Part shown: positions 7,926 to 17,414 of the stretch, in pieces
Numbering within the stretch: the first letter of the stretch is position 1
Layout of the letters: each line of letters starts with the position of its first letter
Source: Bacteroidales bacterium
GTDB taxonomy: Bacteria; Bacteroidota; Bacteroidia; Bacteroidales; Bacteroidaceae
Reading direction: 5' to 3'
DNA: 64,000 nucleotides
NCBI GenBank assembly: GCA_015060865.1
Contig: SUXS01000001.1
Span: 248,001-312,000, forward strand
The notes under the pieces: generated by a model
What the model was told of the DNA's origin: nothing
What the model saw: the letters and a program-made list of their open reading frames with translations, nothing else
The model's database searches: none
Made by a program: the position numbers and the translations under genes

Positions 7926-8949
7926 CCAAGATACTCCGTGCCCTCTCTATAATGGTATCTACACTTCGGGCACGATCTTCATCAGCCATATCAATCTTTA
8001 CATCGGGATCAATACCAAACTCGACGTGCTGCATATCTACATCAAAAGAGGGACATGCAGAAAAACGTACGCTCCATCCATTGGGTAGCTCCGAAGAAAA
8101 AGGCAATCCTGAGCCTCCACCTGTACGATCGCCTACAATGGTAACAAGAGGCAGAATGCGCATAATCTTCACAAAATCGTTGGTAGCACTATAGGAACTA
8201 CGGTTAGTAAGCACACAGACAGGCTTCTGCCACCGTATACGATCAGAGCTCTCAAGATACACGGGTTCTGGCGTAGAGAAATCGGAATGCCCAGGACCTG
8301 TCTTATGGCAGATGTAGCCTGTGAGTACACGCCTGTTGGTGAAACGAGCAGCCAACGTCTCGGCATAAGAAAGATTGCCACCTCCATTGTTGCGTACATC
8401 CACAATGAGTCCTCGACAGAGTGCCAAGGCATGGAGGCATTCGTCCAAATTGCCCTCACCGATGGAATTGGAGAAGGAGGACACATAGATATATCCAATA
8501 TTGTCAGGCAAGATGGTGTATTGTAATCCTGAGGCAATCTTGTAATCAGTACCGAGATACTCAGCCTGCACCTCTTCACTGAAGTTAGCTGCATATCCTT
8601 CGCGGAAATCCCAGTAACGAGCCACATCATGGGCTGCATAAAGATTCACATGCCCATCACGTAGTTCGTCGAGCATCTCGCCCAACACTTCAAAGAGGCC
8701 GGCATTGCTCATGCCATCATCTATCTTATGTGCATATTTACGATAAACAGCATTCCAGTTGAGCCCATACTCTTCGGCCTTGTAATCGAAGAAGCAATAT
8801 TTTTCGTCAATGATGCTCCATAGCGCTTCGAAATTACCAGTAGGGGTATCTTCGTAAGTTTCTACCTTTGTACAAGAGATGAAACACAACAGCATGGAAA
8901 GCTGCAAGAGAGTTCTATATTTCTTATTTACTAATTTACAAATTACCAT
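7915..8949 (-). CDS. S41-family peptidase, lipoprotein
   Basis: The protein has 344 residues. The signal ends in a lipobox-like FISC (cysteine near residue 26), so it is probably envelope-anchored. The body has the tail-specific protease fold without an evident PDZ domain: GYIYVSSF, LIVDVRNNGGG, and the putative nucleophile region LTNRSSYSATNDF followed by VGDRTGGGSG. The usual catalytic Lys is not obvious, so activity is uncertain. The first residues are encoded by a TTTAC-rich repeat stretch, so the true start may differ by a few codons. The 3' end overlaps the CapA-like gene by 11 nt. Confidence 0.8.
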   Translation of the reverse strand: MVICKLVNKKYRTLLQLSMLLCFISCTKVETYEDTPTGNFEALWSIIDEKYCFFDYKAEEYGLNWNAVYRKYAHKIDDGMSNAGLFEVLGEMLDELRDGHVNLYAAHDVARYWDFREGYAANFSEEVQAEYLGTDYKIASGLQYTILPDNIGYIYVSSFSNSIGEGNLDECLHALALCRGLIVDVRNNGGGNLSYAETLAARFTNRRVLTGYICHKTGPGHSDFSTPEPVYLESSDRIRWQKPVCVLTNRSSYSATNDFVKIMRILPLVTIVGDRTGGGSGLPFSSELPNGWSVRFSACPSFDVDMQHVEFGIDPDVKIDMADEDRARSVDTIIERARSILANS

Positions 8950-9028
8950 TTACAGTCTATTTACCATTTAATGAATTTTACAATTCGCAGAAATCATGAA
9001 AAGAAATTGACAACCAGCCCATTGCACA

Positions 9029-9865
9029 TCAATACGGAATATATCGCTTTACCTCATCATCACGCAATACGTGATAGAGATTGCTTACATAGCCAAGCAT
9101 CAGCGAATGAGTAAACATACGATATTGTTGGTTGCCGAGTGTCCAATGGTAGAGATCGCTAAGCAAACTGAGACGAACGGTGCATGAGTGAAACTGCACG
9201 TCATAGCTAAACCCTGTACGCAAGGATAAGTTATTGTGCAGTGCCGTCACATGTACACAGTTTTCATCCTGCCCTAGATAAAAAATCTCGTAGTACGACT
9301 GTCCGTAATTGGGTGCAAAGGCAAAACCCAAAAGAGGCACATCGGCTTGTAGACGTACACTCATAGGCGTATGCCATAGTATAAAAGCATATTTACCCAT
9401 AACAGAAGCTGCAAGGTTAACTCCAAGCTTGAGTTGAGCTGGGTTGTTAGAATTCCGCAGGTTATATATCCCTCCCATACGTAGCTGTCCTTGCGAACCA
9501 GCATAGAGACTCCACCCTTCTTCATGCAACGGACGATAATAATAGGTATAACTATAGTCAGCCATTCCGCCTATAGTGAGTCCGCTTCCCGAACGAGGAA
9601 CAGTATAGTCACCATGAAGTGTAAAGAGCGACTGGGCAAACCACCGTCCATTCTTAGAAGTGAGTTGCCCGAAGCGCTCGCTCTGTAAAGCCACATGTCC
9701 ACCTCCATAACACAAAGGCGACAGATAGGTGTCAATCAAACCGGTATACCCTCCACCTAAAGAAAGAGTGTACTCCTCAAAGCGATTGCTTCGTAGTGAC
9801 TGGGCATCTACACCTTGCAAGAGACCAGTAATAATCATAAGAGTCAATAAAAACTGCTTCATCAC
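9029..9865 (-). CDS. DUF3316 family outer-membrane-like protein
   Basis: The protein has 278 residues with a signal peptide (residues 1-21, ending VDAQ). The rest is rich in aromatic residues and alternating hydrophobic strands (SLGGGYTGLIDTYLSPLCYGGGH, ADYSYTYYYRP), as in small outer-membrane beta-barrels. It matches my memory of the Bacteroidetes DUF3316 family. Its function is unknown. It lies between the S41 peptidase and the patatin gene on the same strand, with gaps of 79 and 312 nt. Confidence 0.75.
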   Translation of the reverse strand: MMKQFLLTLMIITGLLQGVDAQSLRSNRFEEYTLSLGGGYTGLIDTYLSPLCYGGGHVALQSERFGQLTSKNGRWFAQSLFTLHGDYTVPRSGSGLTIGGMADYSYTYYYRPLHEEGWSLYAGSQGQLRMGGIYNLRNSNNPAQLKLGVNLAASVMGKYAFILWHTPMSVRLQADVPLLGFAFAPNYGQSYYEIFYLGQDENCVHVTALHNNLSLRTGFSYDVQFHSCTVRLSLLSDLYHWTLGNQQYRMFTHSLMLGYVSNLYHVLRDDEVKRYIPY

Positions 9866-10177
9866 ATACCATGTTTCATGTTCATTCTTATTATCATGAG
9901 CACAACGGAAACTCCATTAGACAAAACCTTCCAGGATTCTTCACGCACGCAGAACAACAAAAGAAAGACCTCCATCCAACTTATGCGACAAAGTTCGCGA
10001 AGATTTTCGAACTATGCAAACGAATCTTGAAGATTAACCTATTCCATACCTACTTATCATATAAGAAAGGTACGAAGATAATAAAAATATGAGACAAATG
10101 CAGCACGATAAAACCGAACAAGACCAACACAAGAGGATTCAGCCTTATCCACAGAGTCGCCAATACGAAGACCCATG
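9866..10177. other. intergenic region without recognised gene
   Basis: These 312 nt separate the patatin and DUF3316 genes. A 73-codon plus-strand frame at 9871 has no protein-like character. On the minus strand near 10065-10072 the sequence TACCTTTC is one base off a -7 box and might drive the DUF3316 gene, but I see no matching -33 element. Confidence 0.4.
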
Positions 10178-12466
10178 TTAGAATTGAAAACCAAAACTAA
10201 AATAGGCGCCAAAGCGATGATAATGATCATTCCAATGTGCATATAGCGATAATGGGCCAGCGGTAGTGTCGTAGATGAATCCAGCACCAAGTCCCCAAAT
10301 GCCATGCTGGTGAGCAACATTTCTCAGATGATTGGCACTATAGGCATAATTGGCAATACCCGATGCATATATATTTCCAGCTATTTCCCAACGAAGTTCT
10401 GCCTTAAGAACAGCCAATTGGCGTTGTACAAACTCACACCCAGTAATTCCTACAAATGGTATCTGCTGACGCATATAGCGTCCGGGAAGATAGCCACCTA
10501 TACTGTTTCCATAGACTAAAGGGATATCGGTACCAGACAAGCAACGAAATGACACCGAAGGCTGCAAAACCAAAGAATTACCAATGGGATAGGCCACCGA
10601 GGCATTGGCCTGCAATGCCCAAAAGCTGTCCTTCGCACGAGTATCCAAATAGTATACGGCTTCAAGCTCATAAGCATACCCCCGTGTAGGAAGATAAGCC
10701 GCATTGAAAAGATCATTGCGGAGCATTGCATACAATCCTACATAAGAAGAGCGGCTTTTCTGATCGGTATAACTACGTTGAAGCCATCCTTCCCGCTCAA
10801 TCTCATGTACAAGATAATAGTCGTACCTTGCCCCTATACGACAATCGTAAGCAGATGAAAATAAATTAGAGAAATAAATGTCGCTCCCATAAAAATGATA
10901 ATTGAAAGCATGTCCTCTTTTGTCATAAAAACGATTGACATCGGAGAACCAATATTTGACAGAAGCATTCAACTGAGGGAGACGATGCTTAGCATAAGAT
11001 ACCTTAGCCTCAATCCAAGGATTGATACTGAGGCGCGTGGATAAATCAAACTTTGGGCCCGACAATTTCAAACGATTTACCCCAATACTAAAAATACCTG
11101 CCGCAGCATCTTCTGAATCTATCCGTATTCCTACCTCTACTTGATTATAAGGATTAGGAGTTACTTCAAACTCCAATGTATACGGGACATCACCCAACAA
11201 ATGGTACACAATGGAAGAATAGGTTCCCAATCCATAGACATAATCTACAGCTTCACCTATGGCATCTACAGACACCTCCTCGCCTTCCTTTATTCCATAT
11301 TGAGCTATCAAGGACATAAAATCGCTCTCATCACAACCCCAAACACGTATATCCCCAATGAGAAATTTATCGAAAGATTGTTGTAAGTAATCAGAGGAAT
11401 TGTATTCCCCTGATGGGGGATAGTAATCCAAACGTTTTTTCAATTGTTGAAGCTGTCCTCTGCTCTGTAAGGCTGCATCATATCCTATTGTAATAAGTTG
11501 GGATAGACGAACCGTATCAAAACCCATAACAGGATACCCTGCCACCTGTGGTTTGATAAGGATATCCGTATCATGAACATTACGTTCGTGCAGTTCAGAA
11601 CCCATTGTAGCTATGAGGCGTTCAAAAATAGAGGTAAACGAATGCAACTTATCAGCACTTGCTTTTCCTGTATGCAGGTCTACCCCTATTACTATATCGG
11701 CTCCCATGGCACGTGCCACATCAACCGGATAATTATTGGTGACACCTCCATCAACCAACACCTCATAGCCATTGTATACGGGATAGAAAACACCGGGGAT
11801 AGACATACTGGCACGCATGGACTCAGCCAAGAATCCCTTCTGAAGTACCCTAGCATTGCCAGTCACCAAATCGGTAGCCACACATGCAAAAGGCCGAGGG
11901 AGCATACGATAATCCAGGGAATCATGGTATGATAGAGTCAAACGGGTAAACTCTGTTAGCAGATTTTGACCGTCAATCAAGCCCGGGCGTGCCAATACCT
12001 GAGGAGGAGCACTTAAGTTATTACTCTTGCGCACCTTAATACCCGCATCACGATAGCGTATTGAACGTTCAGCACGCACACTATTGTTATAAGGAATATT
12101 TATCTGGAAATGCCGCTCTGCCATACGTTGCGAATAAGGTTGCATGGTACGTGGCACACCATTGCTGAGTAGCAACTTCCAATTTTGTATCATAAGGAGC
12201 GAATCCAGTTCATCTGCCGTATAACCCGTTGCGTACAATGCTCCTACAATAGCTCCCATACTTGTACCTACCACATAATCAATGGGAATCTGCATTTCCT
12301 CCAATAAGCGTATTACACCCACATGAGCTGCTCCACGAGCACCACCTCCGCTCAACACAAGTGCCACCTTGGGGCGATCAACGGCTTTTGAGTTTGCCCA
12401 CAGGTAAGCACCATTTGTTGTCACAAAAAGACATATGACCATTAACCACAAACCGAACCTTCTCAT
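10178..12466 (-). CDS. patatin-like phospholipase with C-terminal outer-membrane barrel
   Basis: The protein has 762 residues. After a signal peptide (about residues 1-25) the patatin domain shows GGGARG (40-45), the nucleophile GTSMG (Ser69) and the catalytic-dyad Asp in VDGGVTNNYP. A POTRA-like segment follows. The last ~350 residues are beta-barrel-like (surface antigen/BamA-type) and end in FGAYFSFGFQF, with a terminal Phe as in outer-membrane proteins. The layout resembles Pseudomonas PlpD (type Vd autotransporter-like), where a lipase is carried by a barrel. Here the lipase would sit in or across the outer membrane; the substrate is unknown. Confidence 0.9.
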   Translation of the reverse strand: MRRFGLWLMVICLFVTTNGAYLWANSKAVDRPKVALVLSGGGARGAAHVGVIRLLEEMQIPIDYVVGTSMGAIVGALYATGYTADELDSLLMIQNWKLLLSNGVPRTMQPYSQRMAERHFQINIPYNNSVRAERSIRYRDAGIKVRKSNNLSAPPQVLARPGLIDGQNLLTEFTRLTLSYHDSLDYRMLPRPFACVATDLVTGNARVLQKGFLAESMRASMSIPGVFYPVYNGYEVLVDGGVTNNYPVDVARAMGADIVIGVDLHTGKASADKLHSFTSIFERLIATMGSELHERNVHDTDILIKPQVAGYPVMGFDTVRLSQLITIGYDAALQSRGQLQQLKKRLDYYPPSGEYNSSDYLQQSFDKFLIGDIRVWGCDESDFMSLIAQYGIKEGEEVSVDAIGEAVDYVYGLGTYSSIVYHLLGDVPYTLEFEVTPNPYNQVEVGIRIDSEDAAAGIFSIGVNRLKLSGPKFDLSTRLSINPWIEAKVSYAKHRLPQLNASVKYWFSDVNRFYDKRGHAFNYHFYGSDIYFSNLFSSAYDCRIGARYDYYLVHEIEREGWLQRSYTDQKSRSSYVGLYAMLRNDLFNAAYLPTRGYAYELEAVYYLDTRAKDSFWALQANASVAYPIGNSLVLQPSVSFRCLSGTDIPLVYGNSIGGYLPGRYMRQQIPFVGITGCEFVQRQLAVLKAELRWEIAGNIYASGIANYAYSANHLRNVAHQHGIWGLGAGFIYDTTAGPLSLYAHWNDHYHRFGAYFSFGFQF

Positions 12467-12517
12467 CCGCTTAAATTTATGCGAAGCGATAACAAGAAGA
12501 CATCACTGTTTGTTGAA

Positions 12518-13003
12518 TTAGAAAGGTGAATCCTGATAATCGACAAAAAACACGAACTCACCATCCATATATATTAAGGTCATGTACTTATTAGGACCCT
12601 GTTTGTAAATTTGGCGTATCCCCCATTGTTTCCCAAGCAGTACCACTTTTCGTCTACAACTCCATTTCAAAGTATAACGAGGAGAATGGCAGCAGTCTTC
12701 ATGAGGACGACACACAAGGAGCATACCTGAGACATCAAACCTCCAAGATACCCTTTCCTACCCCTTAGATAAATAGCATAGAAAAACTATTACAATGCCT
12801 CGGTACAGAGCGCAGTTTCTGAGAGTACTGCACCATAGTCAACAACACTGAAACCCTGCTATGGAAAGACAGGTATCTGTATTGCCTCCATCTCAAATGG
12901 GGCTTCACATCGATACTTTCATACGTTACTTGCGGCGCATTGCAAGCTCCATAATGCCTACAAGTAGAGCAAAGTATAGAGTCTTGACAGCAGTCGCTTT
13001 CAT
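12518..13003 (-). pseudogene. decayed lipoprotein gene at the end of the kdu-fucosidase operon
   Basis: Eight nt after the mutarotase stop, an ATG (13003) begins a signal-peptide-like run MKATAVKTLYFALLVGIMEL. It then stops, while the next frame continues coherently as GACNAPQVTYESIDVKPHLRW, with a plausible lipid-attachment Cys. Further downstream, coding-like text appears in other frames (VVDYGAVLSETALCTEAL, then LGKQWGIRQIYKQG ... MDGEFVFFVDYQDSPF ending at 12518). This pattern fits a gene of about 150 codons broken by several frameshifts. The last part alone is a 68-codon open frame that could be mistaken for a gene. Confidence 0.4.
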
Positions 13004-13011
13004 TGTTGTGC

Positions 13012-13392
13012 CTATTTATCGTATAGGTAGAATATGCGCTCCATCATCTTCCACTTCTCGTCGGCCGTGTCGCCCTCATTGCAGTCCTGGAAGATAGCCA
13101 TATAGTCTTCCCACTCCTGCTGGCGTGGCAAGGTGGCCAAGCGTGCCATGGCACTGTCCCAATCAAAGTCGACGGGAGTCTCCACAATCATAAACAGACG
13201 GTTGCCCAACAGGTAAATTTCCATTTCGAGTATGCCCACCTCGCGTATGCCGCCGAGGATTTCGGACCATGCTTCGCCTTCGCTATGGCGGTGTATGTAC
13301 TCGCGTATAAGCGCGTTATCGGGTTTGAGGTCCATGGTGCGGCAGTAGCGCTTCACGGGCACGGGGTGTTGTTTCGAGTTGTATCCGGTCAT
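13012..13392 (-). CDS. L-rhamnose/L-fucose mutarotase (RhaM family)
   Basis: The protein has 126 residues from the ATG at 13392. A longer frame to 13455 is rejected because its first 21 codons are translated repeat DNA and family members begin at this point. Visible family features are VKRYCRTMDLKPD, REYIHRHSEGEAWSEI, VGILEMEIYLLGNRLFMIVET, and the tail PRQQEWEDYMAIFQ. The enzyme interconverts sugar anomers in the cytoplasm. The family is usually annotated for L-rhamnose, but its position directly after a GH29 fucosidase suggests L-fucose. It is the last intact gene of the operon that begins with kduI. Confidence 0.85.
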   Translation of the reverse strand: MTGYNSKQHPVPVKRYCRTMDLKPDNALIREYIHRHSEGEAWSEILGGIREVGILEMEIYLLGNRLFMIVETPVDFDWDSAMARLATLPRQQEWEDYMAIFQDCNEGDTADEKWKMMERIFYLYDK

Positions 13393-13400
13393 TTTTTTAA

Positions 13401-13431
13401 TTGAAAATTGAAAGTTGAAAGTTGAGAATTG
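13401..13431. repeat. 7-bp degenerate array
   Basis: Four heptamers (TTGAAAA, TTGAAAG, TTGAAAG, TTGAGAA) lie immediately upstream of the mutarotase start. They are of the same sequence type as the array after folD (6757-6798). Confidence 0.75.
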
Positions 13432-13491
13432 CCTACCGAAGAGGTTAAATGCCAATTATCAAGGCTTTGCATCAAGGCTCCTGACTTCTAA

Positions 13492-15084
13492 TTAAAAGCT
13501 TACAGCCAGCACGGGAGCAATGGCATTGGTATTCTCTTCGGGCAGAGTCACCACGAGGCCTTCGGGGCTGTTGGTGAAGGGTACGGCACCATAGCCCAGC
13601 AGTTCTACGCTTGCCACATCGCCGCTATAGTGAGGCGATGCCGAGCCCAGCGCCTTGATGGTATAGGTGCGCACCTCGGGCCAGCGCATGATGGTGGTGA
13701 ACACGGTGTCGCCCCGCTGTACGAAGCGTACATCGGCAGCCGAGTAGTTGTTGTTCTCGTTGAACCCCTGCGCATTGATGGGACGCGATGCCTCAGCCGA
13801 GGGTCCTTCGCCAAAGGTCTTCCAGGGGCGAGTGCCGTAGATGGAGCTACCATTCACATCCATCCATGCCTTGATGTCGGCCAATATAGCCATCTCTTTA
13901 TCGTCGATGGAGCCGTCGCCACGCACAGGTACCGAGAGCAATAGGTTACCGTTCTTGCTGACGATATCTACCAGCATGGAGATTACCTGCTCGGCACTCT
14001 TATAGCGGTTCTCATTATATATGGCGATGTCGTAGTGCCAGCTGCCGATGCAGGTGCAGGTCTGCCAGTACTTCTCCTGCGCACGGTCGGGAGCGCCACG
14101 CTCCACATCCCACATCATCAGGTCCTTGTGATGCTCTTCCAGCACCTTGCCCATGGCAACCACCTGTTGCTGGCCACCATGGAGGCGAGCACTGCGGTTG
14201 TAGTAGTGTGCCAGGATATTGAGTCCCACGGCATCGTCGCATCCGTAGAAAGGCAGCACTGTGTCGTCAAAGTAGAGTATATCGGGGTCGTAGTCGTTAA
14301 TGCACTGTAGCACACGGTTCTGGAACTTCATCTTAAACTCCTCCGAGGGTAGCGAAGCACCGTTCTGCCATCCCCATTGGCCATGTATGTTGCCCTCTCG
14401 CTCCCAGCCTTTGCTGTGCTCGTGGCATTGTGCATAGAGTTCCTGTGGGTCGTAGCCCTCCCACCATTTCCCCTTGCCGTCGGCCTTGGTGAGGTTACCG
14501 TCATAGTCTTGCGCCTTCTCCATCCACATCCAGGTGTGGCTGCCGTGCATGCTGATGCCGAGTGGCAGGCCATACTTCTCGCATGCCTCAGCCCACTCGC
14601 CCACGATGTCGCGCTTGGGGCCCATGTTCACCGAGTTCCACTCCTGATAGGGCGAGTCCCATAGGTCGAAGTTGTCGTGGTGCTGGCCGAGGGTGAAGAA
14701 GTAGCGTGCTCCCACGCTCTTGTAGAGTGCCACCAGCGAGTCGGGTTGCCAGCGCTCGGCCTTCCAGTCGCGTATGAGCTCCTTCATGCCATATTCCGAT
14801 GGGTCACCAAAGTGCTCCTTGTGCCAGTTGTTTTGCCAATGTCCGTCGTAGTACATGTGGCGGGCATACCAGTCGCCCCGCATCGCCTGGCACTGCGGTC
14901 CCCAGTGTGCCCATATACCAAACTTGGCATCCTTGAACCACTCGGGACATTCCCATTGCTTCAGGCTCTCCCAGTCGGGAGCAAACTCACCGGTCTCTAC
15001 CGGCACATTCTTGGGCGCGCAAGCCACTACAAAAGCAGTTGTAGCCAGACTCAACAACATGTGTTTCCATCGTATAGTTTTCAT
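13492..15084 (-). CDS. alpha-L-fucosidase, GH29, lipoprotein
   Basis: The protein has 530 residues. The N-terminus ends in a lipobox (VVAC, Cys22), so the enzyme is likely lipid-anchored. GH29 features in order: KFGIWAHWGPQCQ (about 54-66), YFFTLGQHHDNFDLW (129-142, the paired-His motif), GISMHGSHTW, and DYDPDILYFDDT, where Asp273 is the expected nucleophile of the retaining mechanism. The C-terminal ~130 residues form a beta-sandwich-like domain. It releases terminal L-fucose, probably from host glycans. It sits between the DUF4861 gene and the mutarotase. Confidence 0.93.
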   Translation of the reverse strand: MKTIRWKHMLLSLATTAFVVACAPKNVPVETGEFAPDWESLKQWECPEWFKDAKFGIWAHWGPQCQAMRGDWYARHMYYDGHWQNNWHKEHFGDPSEYGMKELIRDWKAERWQPDSLVALYKSVGARYFFTLGQHHDNFDLWDSPYQEWNSVNMGPKRDIVGEWAEACEKYGLPLGISMHGSHTWMWMEKAQDYDGNLTKADGKGKWWEGYDPQELYAQCHEHSKGWEREGNIHGQWGWQNGASLPSEEFKMKFQNRVLQCINDYDPDILYFDDTVLPFYGCDDAVGLNILAHYYNRSARLHGGQQQVVAMGKVLEEHHKDLMMWDVERGAPDRAQEKYWQTCTCIGSWHYDIAIYNENRYKSAEQVISMLVDIVSKNGNLLLSVPVRGDGSIDDKEMAILADIKAWMDVNGSSIYGTRPWKTFGEGPSAEASRPINAQGFNENNNYSAADVRFVQRGDTVFTTIMRWPEVRTYTIKALGSASPHYSGDVASVELLGYGAVPFTNSPEGLVVTLPEENTNAIAPVLAVSF

Positions 15085-15167
15085 TTTAGATTCTTTTATT
15101 AATTATAAAACGTATTGCTATAACAAAGATAGTCGACGAAAGACCTCGCCGACTATCATCTATCAGA

Positions 15168-16415
15168 TTAGAATGTCACCTTCAGAGGATTTCGTACGCA
15201 CTGTGCATAACGATCAAGGTAGGCAGTCCATTCATCCATGGAAGCGAATCCATACTTAGTCCAACCTGATCCCCAATAATAAATGTACTCCGAACCAGGC
15301 TTATAATCACTAATAGCGAGCACATGTCCTGAAGCGCCACGTTCCTTGGCCTCCTTATCTGGGAACATAACAACCTTAGCCTCATTCACCTTTTCTGGAA
15401 CTACAGCACCAACAAAGATAATACCATTATCATTGTTTACGTTGTCTGTAAGGTCTGCATAGGCAATATACCCCTTTTCTGCCTCTATAGCATATGCATC
15501 GGAAGTTTGATTCTCTGGATGGATAACCAAGCCTGTTGCTACAGGAGTAGGTTGCTTCAGCCCAGCATAGCTAACGACAGTCTTGTTGAGTTGAGAGCCC
15601 TTATCCAATGATACAATACGAGTTTCAACAACATCACTGGCACCATTTACTGTCAAAGGATTATATTCCATCTTTACTGTAAAGCGAAGAGGCCCATTCT
15701 CCAGAATCTCATGATTTCTCCAACAATAAGGGTATACAATAGCTTCACCTTCCAGAAGAGCAGCAGTACCACAACCAAGAGTAGGACCTACCTTATAACA
15801 ATCAAGACCATCACCATGATCTACATGATAAGAAATGGAACGGAATATCTCATCAGCTTCTGCAAACTTGCGTTCTTTCTTCAAACGACGGATTTCGTTG
15901 CGAGCCTCAACATTTAATTCCGTAGCATAACGTTGCTCTACTACAAGATGAGGCACGCGCTTTACCCAAGCATCGTAACCGAAAGCACGCTCACCATTAC
16001 GTTGAAGAGCTGGGCCATAGGCACGATAAGCTGTACGGTCATTTTCCCAAGCAATATCATCAACACGCTCAGGATAGTGACGTCCATAGACCAGTTTCTC
16101 CGGTTCAATAGGTTCGCCCACTTGAACCTTATAAAAAGTTTCCGAACCAGCCTTTACTGTAGCAGGGAACAATATCTTATCATCATAGGTTATCTGATAA
16201 GGCACTTGATTGCCTTCTGCATCAACCACAATATACTGTTCCTCATCTATAAGCTGCACCTTCTCTGTCACAGCACTAATAGGAACTTCCACCATTTCCT
16301 CTGATCGATCAAAGGCCTGCTCATTCGTCACAGTGATGATAAACTCAGCACTCTGCTTGGGACCGCATGCTGCGAGCAGGGCAAGGAGGGGGAGGGTTGA
16401 AAAATACTTTTTCAT
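15168..16415 (-). CDS. DUF4861 domain lipoprotein
   Basis: The protein has 415 residues with a signal peptide and lipobox (ALLAAC, Cys17). Recognisable DUF4861 text includes VPYQITYDDKILFPA, YGRHYPERVDDIAWEND, YRAYGPALQ, GYDAWVKRVPHLVVEQRY, YHVDHGDGLDCYKVG and a C-terminal YYWGSGWTKYGFAS. The family occurs in polysaccharide-utilisation loci for uronate-containing glycans, and its next neighbour is kduD. I know of no settled activity. An internal minus-strand -7 box (TAACTTTG, 16500-16507) may give this gene extra expression within the operon. Confidence 0.85.
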   Translation of the reverse strand: MKKYFSTLPLLALLAACGPKQSAEFIITVTNEQAFDRSEEMVEVPISAVTEKVQLIDEEQYIVVDAEGNQVPYQITYDDKILFPATVKAGSETFYKVQVGEPIEPEKLVYGRHYPERVDDIAWENDRTAYRAYGPALQRNGERAFGYDAWVKRVPHLVVEQRYATELNVEARNEIRRLKKERKFAEADEIFRSISYHVDHGDGLDCYKVGPTLGCGTAALLEGEAIVYPYCWRNHEILENGPLRFTVKMEYNPLTVNGASDVVETRIVSLDKGSQLNKTVVSYAGLKQPTPVATGLVIHPENQTSDAYAIEAEKGYIAYADLTDNVNNDNGIIFVGAVVPEKVNEAKVVMFPDKEAKERGASGHVLAISDYKPGSEYIYYWGSGWTKYGFASMDEWTAYLDRYAQCVRNPLKVTF

Positions 16416-16499
16416 TGAATTATGAATTATGAATACTTGCGCAAACGAGCAAGATGCAAGGTCACTTGCAATCTTTCAACGAGTGCAGCCAAGTATCAA

Positions 16500-16507
16500 C
16501 AAAGTTA
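16500..16507 (-). promoter_or_regulatory. possible internal promoter (-7 box) upstream of DUF4861 gene
   Basis: The minus strand reads TAACTTTG, matching TAnnTTTG, 85 nt upstream of the DUF4861 start. No convincing -33 element is seen. The flanks contain short GAATTAT repeats (16417-16437 and 16505-16520). Confidence 0.35.
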
Positions 16508-16595
16508 ATTATGAATTATGAAAGTTGAGAGCAACAAGGGTAAAGACTGCTTGCAGGCTTATCCGAGTATCGGCAACTTCCACGTTAAAGTCTCA

Positions 16596-17396
16596 CTAGG
16601 GCTGCTTGCCGATATAAGCCAAGATACCGCCGTCAACGTAGAGCACGTGACCGTTTACGGCATCAGAAGCCTTAGAAGCAAGGAATACTGCGGGGCCACC
16701 CAGTTCCTCGGGATCGAGCCAGCGACCTGCGGGAGTCTTGGCACAGATGAATGAGTCGAAGGGGTGGCGACTGCCGTCGGCCTGACGCTCGCGGAGAGGA
16801 GCGGTTTGTGGGGTAGCGATGTAGCCCGGGCCGATGCCGTTGCACTGGATGTTGTATTCGCCATACTCTGAGCAGATGTTACGGGTGAGCATCTTCAAAC
16901 CGCCCTTGGCTGCTGCATAAGCTGATACGGTCTCGCGGCCGAGCTCTGACATCATAGAGCAGATATTGATGATCTTACCTTCGCGGCGCTCCATCATCTC
17001 GGGGATAACGGCGCTAGAGCAGATGAACGGACCTACGAGGTCGATATCGATAACCTGCTGGAACTCTGAGCGCTTCATCTCATGCATGGGGATACGCTTG
17101 ATGATGCCTGCATTGTTGACGAGGATGTCAATCTGGCCTACCTCGGCGTGAATCTTCTCTACGAGCTCCTTTACAGCCACTTCATCGGTAACGTCGCATA
17201 CGTAGCCGTGTACGTTCTCGATGCCTGCCTCCTTATAGTTGGCCAAGCCCTTCTCCAAAGCGGCTTCGTTGATGTCGTTGAAGATAATGTTCTTGATACC
17301 TGCCTGCACGAATGCCTTGGCGATGTTGAATCCGATACCGTAAGATGCGCCGGTGATCCAGGCGTTCTTACCCTCTAATGAAAAAATGTTTGCCAT
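16596..17396 (-). CDS. kduD: 2-dehydro-3-deoxy-D-gluconate 5-dehydrogenase (KduD), SDR family
   Basis: The protein has 266 residues. Short-chain dehydrogenase features are the cofactor loop TGASYGIG (15-22), NNAG (94-97), and the catalytic set Ser near 147-150, Tyr160 and Lys164 (YAAAK). The C-terminal GHVLYVDGG is also typical. KduD reduces 2,5-diketo-3-deoxygluconate to 2-keto-3-deoxygluconate in the breakdown of unsaturated uronates. The gene follows kduI by 18 nt, which strongly supports this over other gluconate dehydrogenases. Confidence 0.92.
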   Translation of the reverse strand: MANIFSLEGKNAWITGASYGIGFNIAKAFVQAGIKNIIFNDINEAALEKGLANYKEAGIENVHGYVCDVTDEVAVKELVEKIHAEVGQIDILVNNAGIIKRIPMHEMKRSEFQQVIDIDLVGPFICSSAVIPEMMERREGKIINICSMMSELGRETVSAYAAAKGGLKMLTRNICSEYGEYNIQCNGIGPGYIATPQTAPLRERQADGSRHPFDSFICAKTPAGRWLDPEELGGPAVFLASKASDAVNGHVLYVDGGILAYIGKQP

Positions 17397-17414
17397 ATTT
17401 CTATTGTATATTAA

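Noticed and set aside
9871-10092. 73-codon plus-strand frame between the DUF3316 and patatin genes
   Set aside because: No protein-like pattern, no promoter, and Lys/His-rich AT-driven composition.
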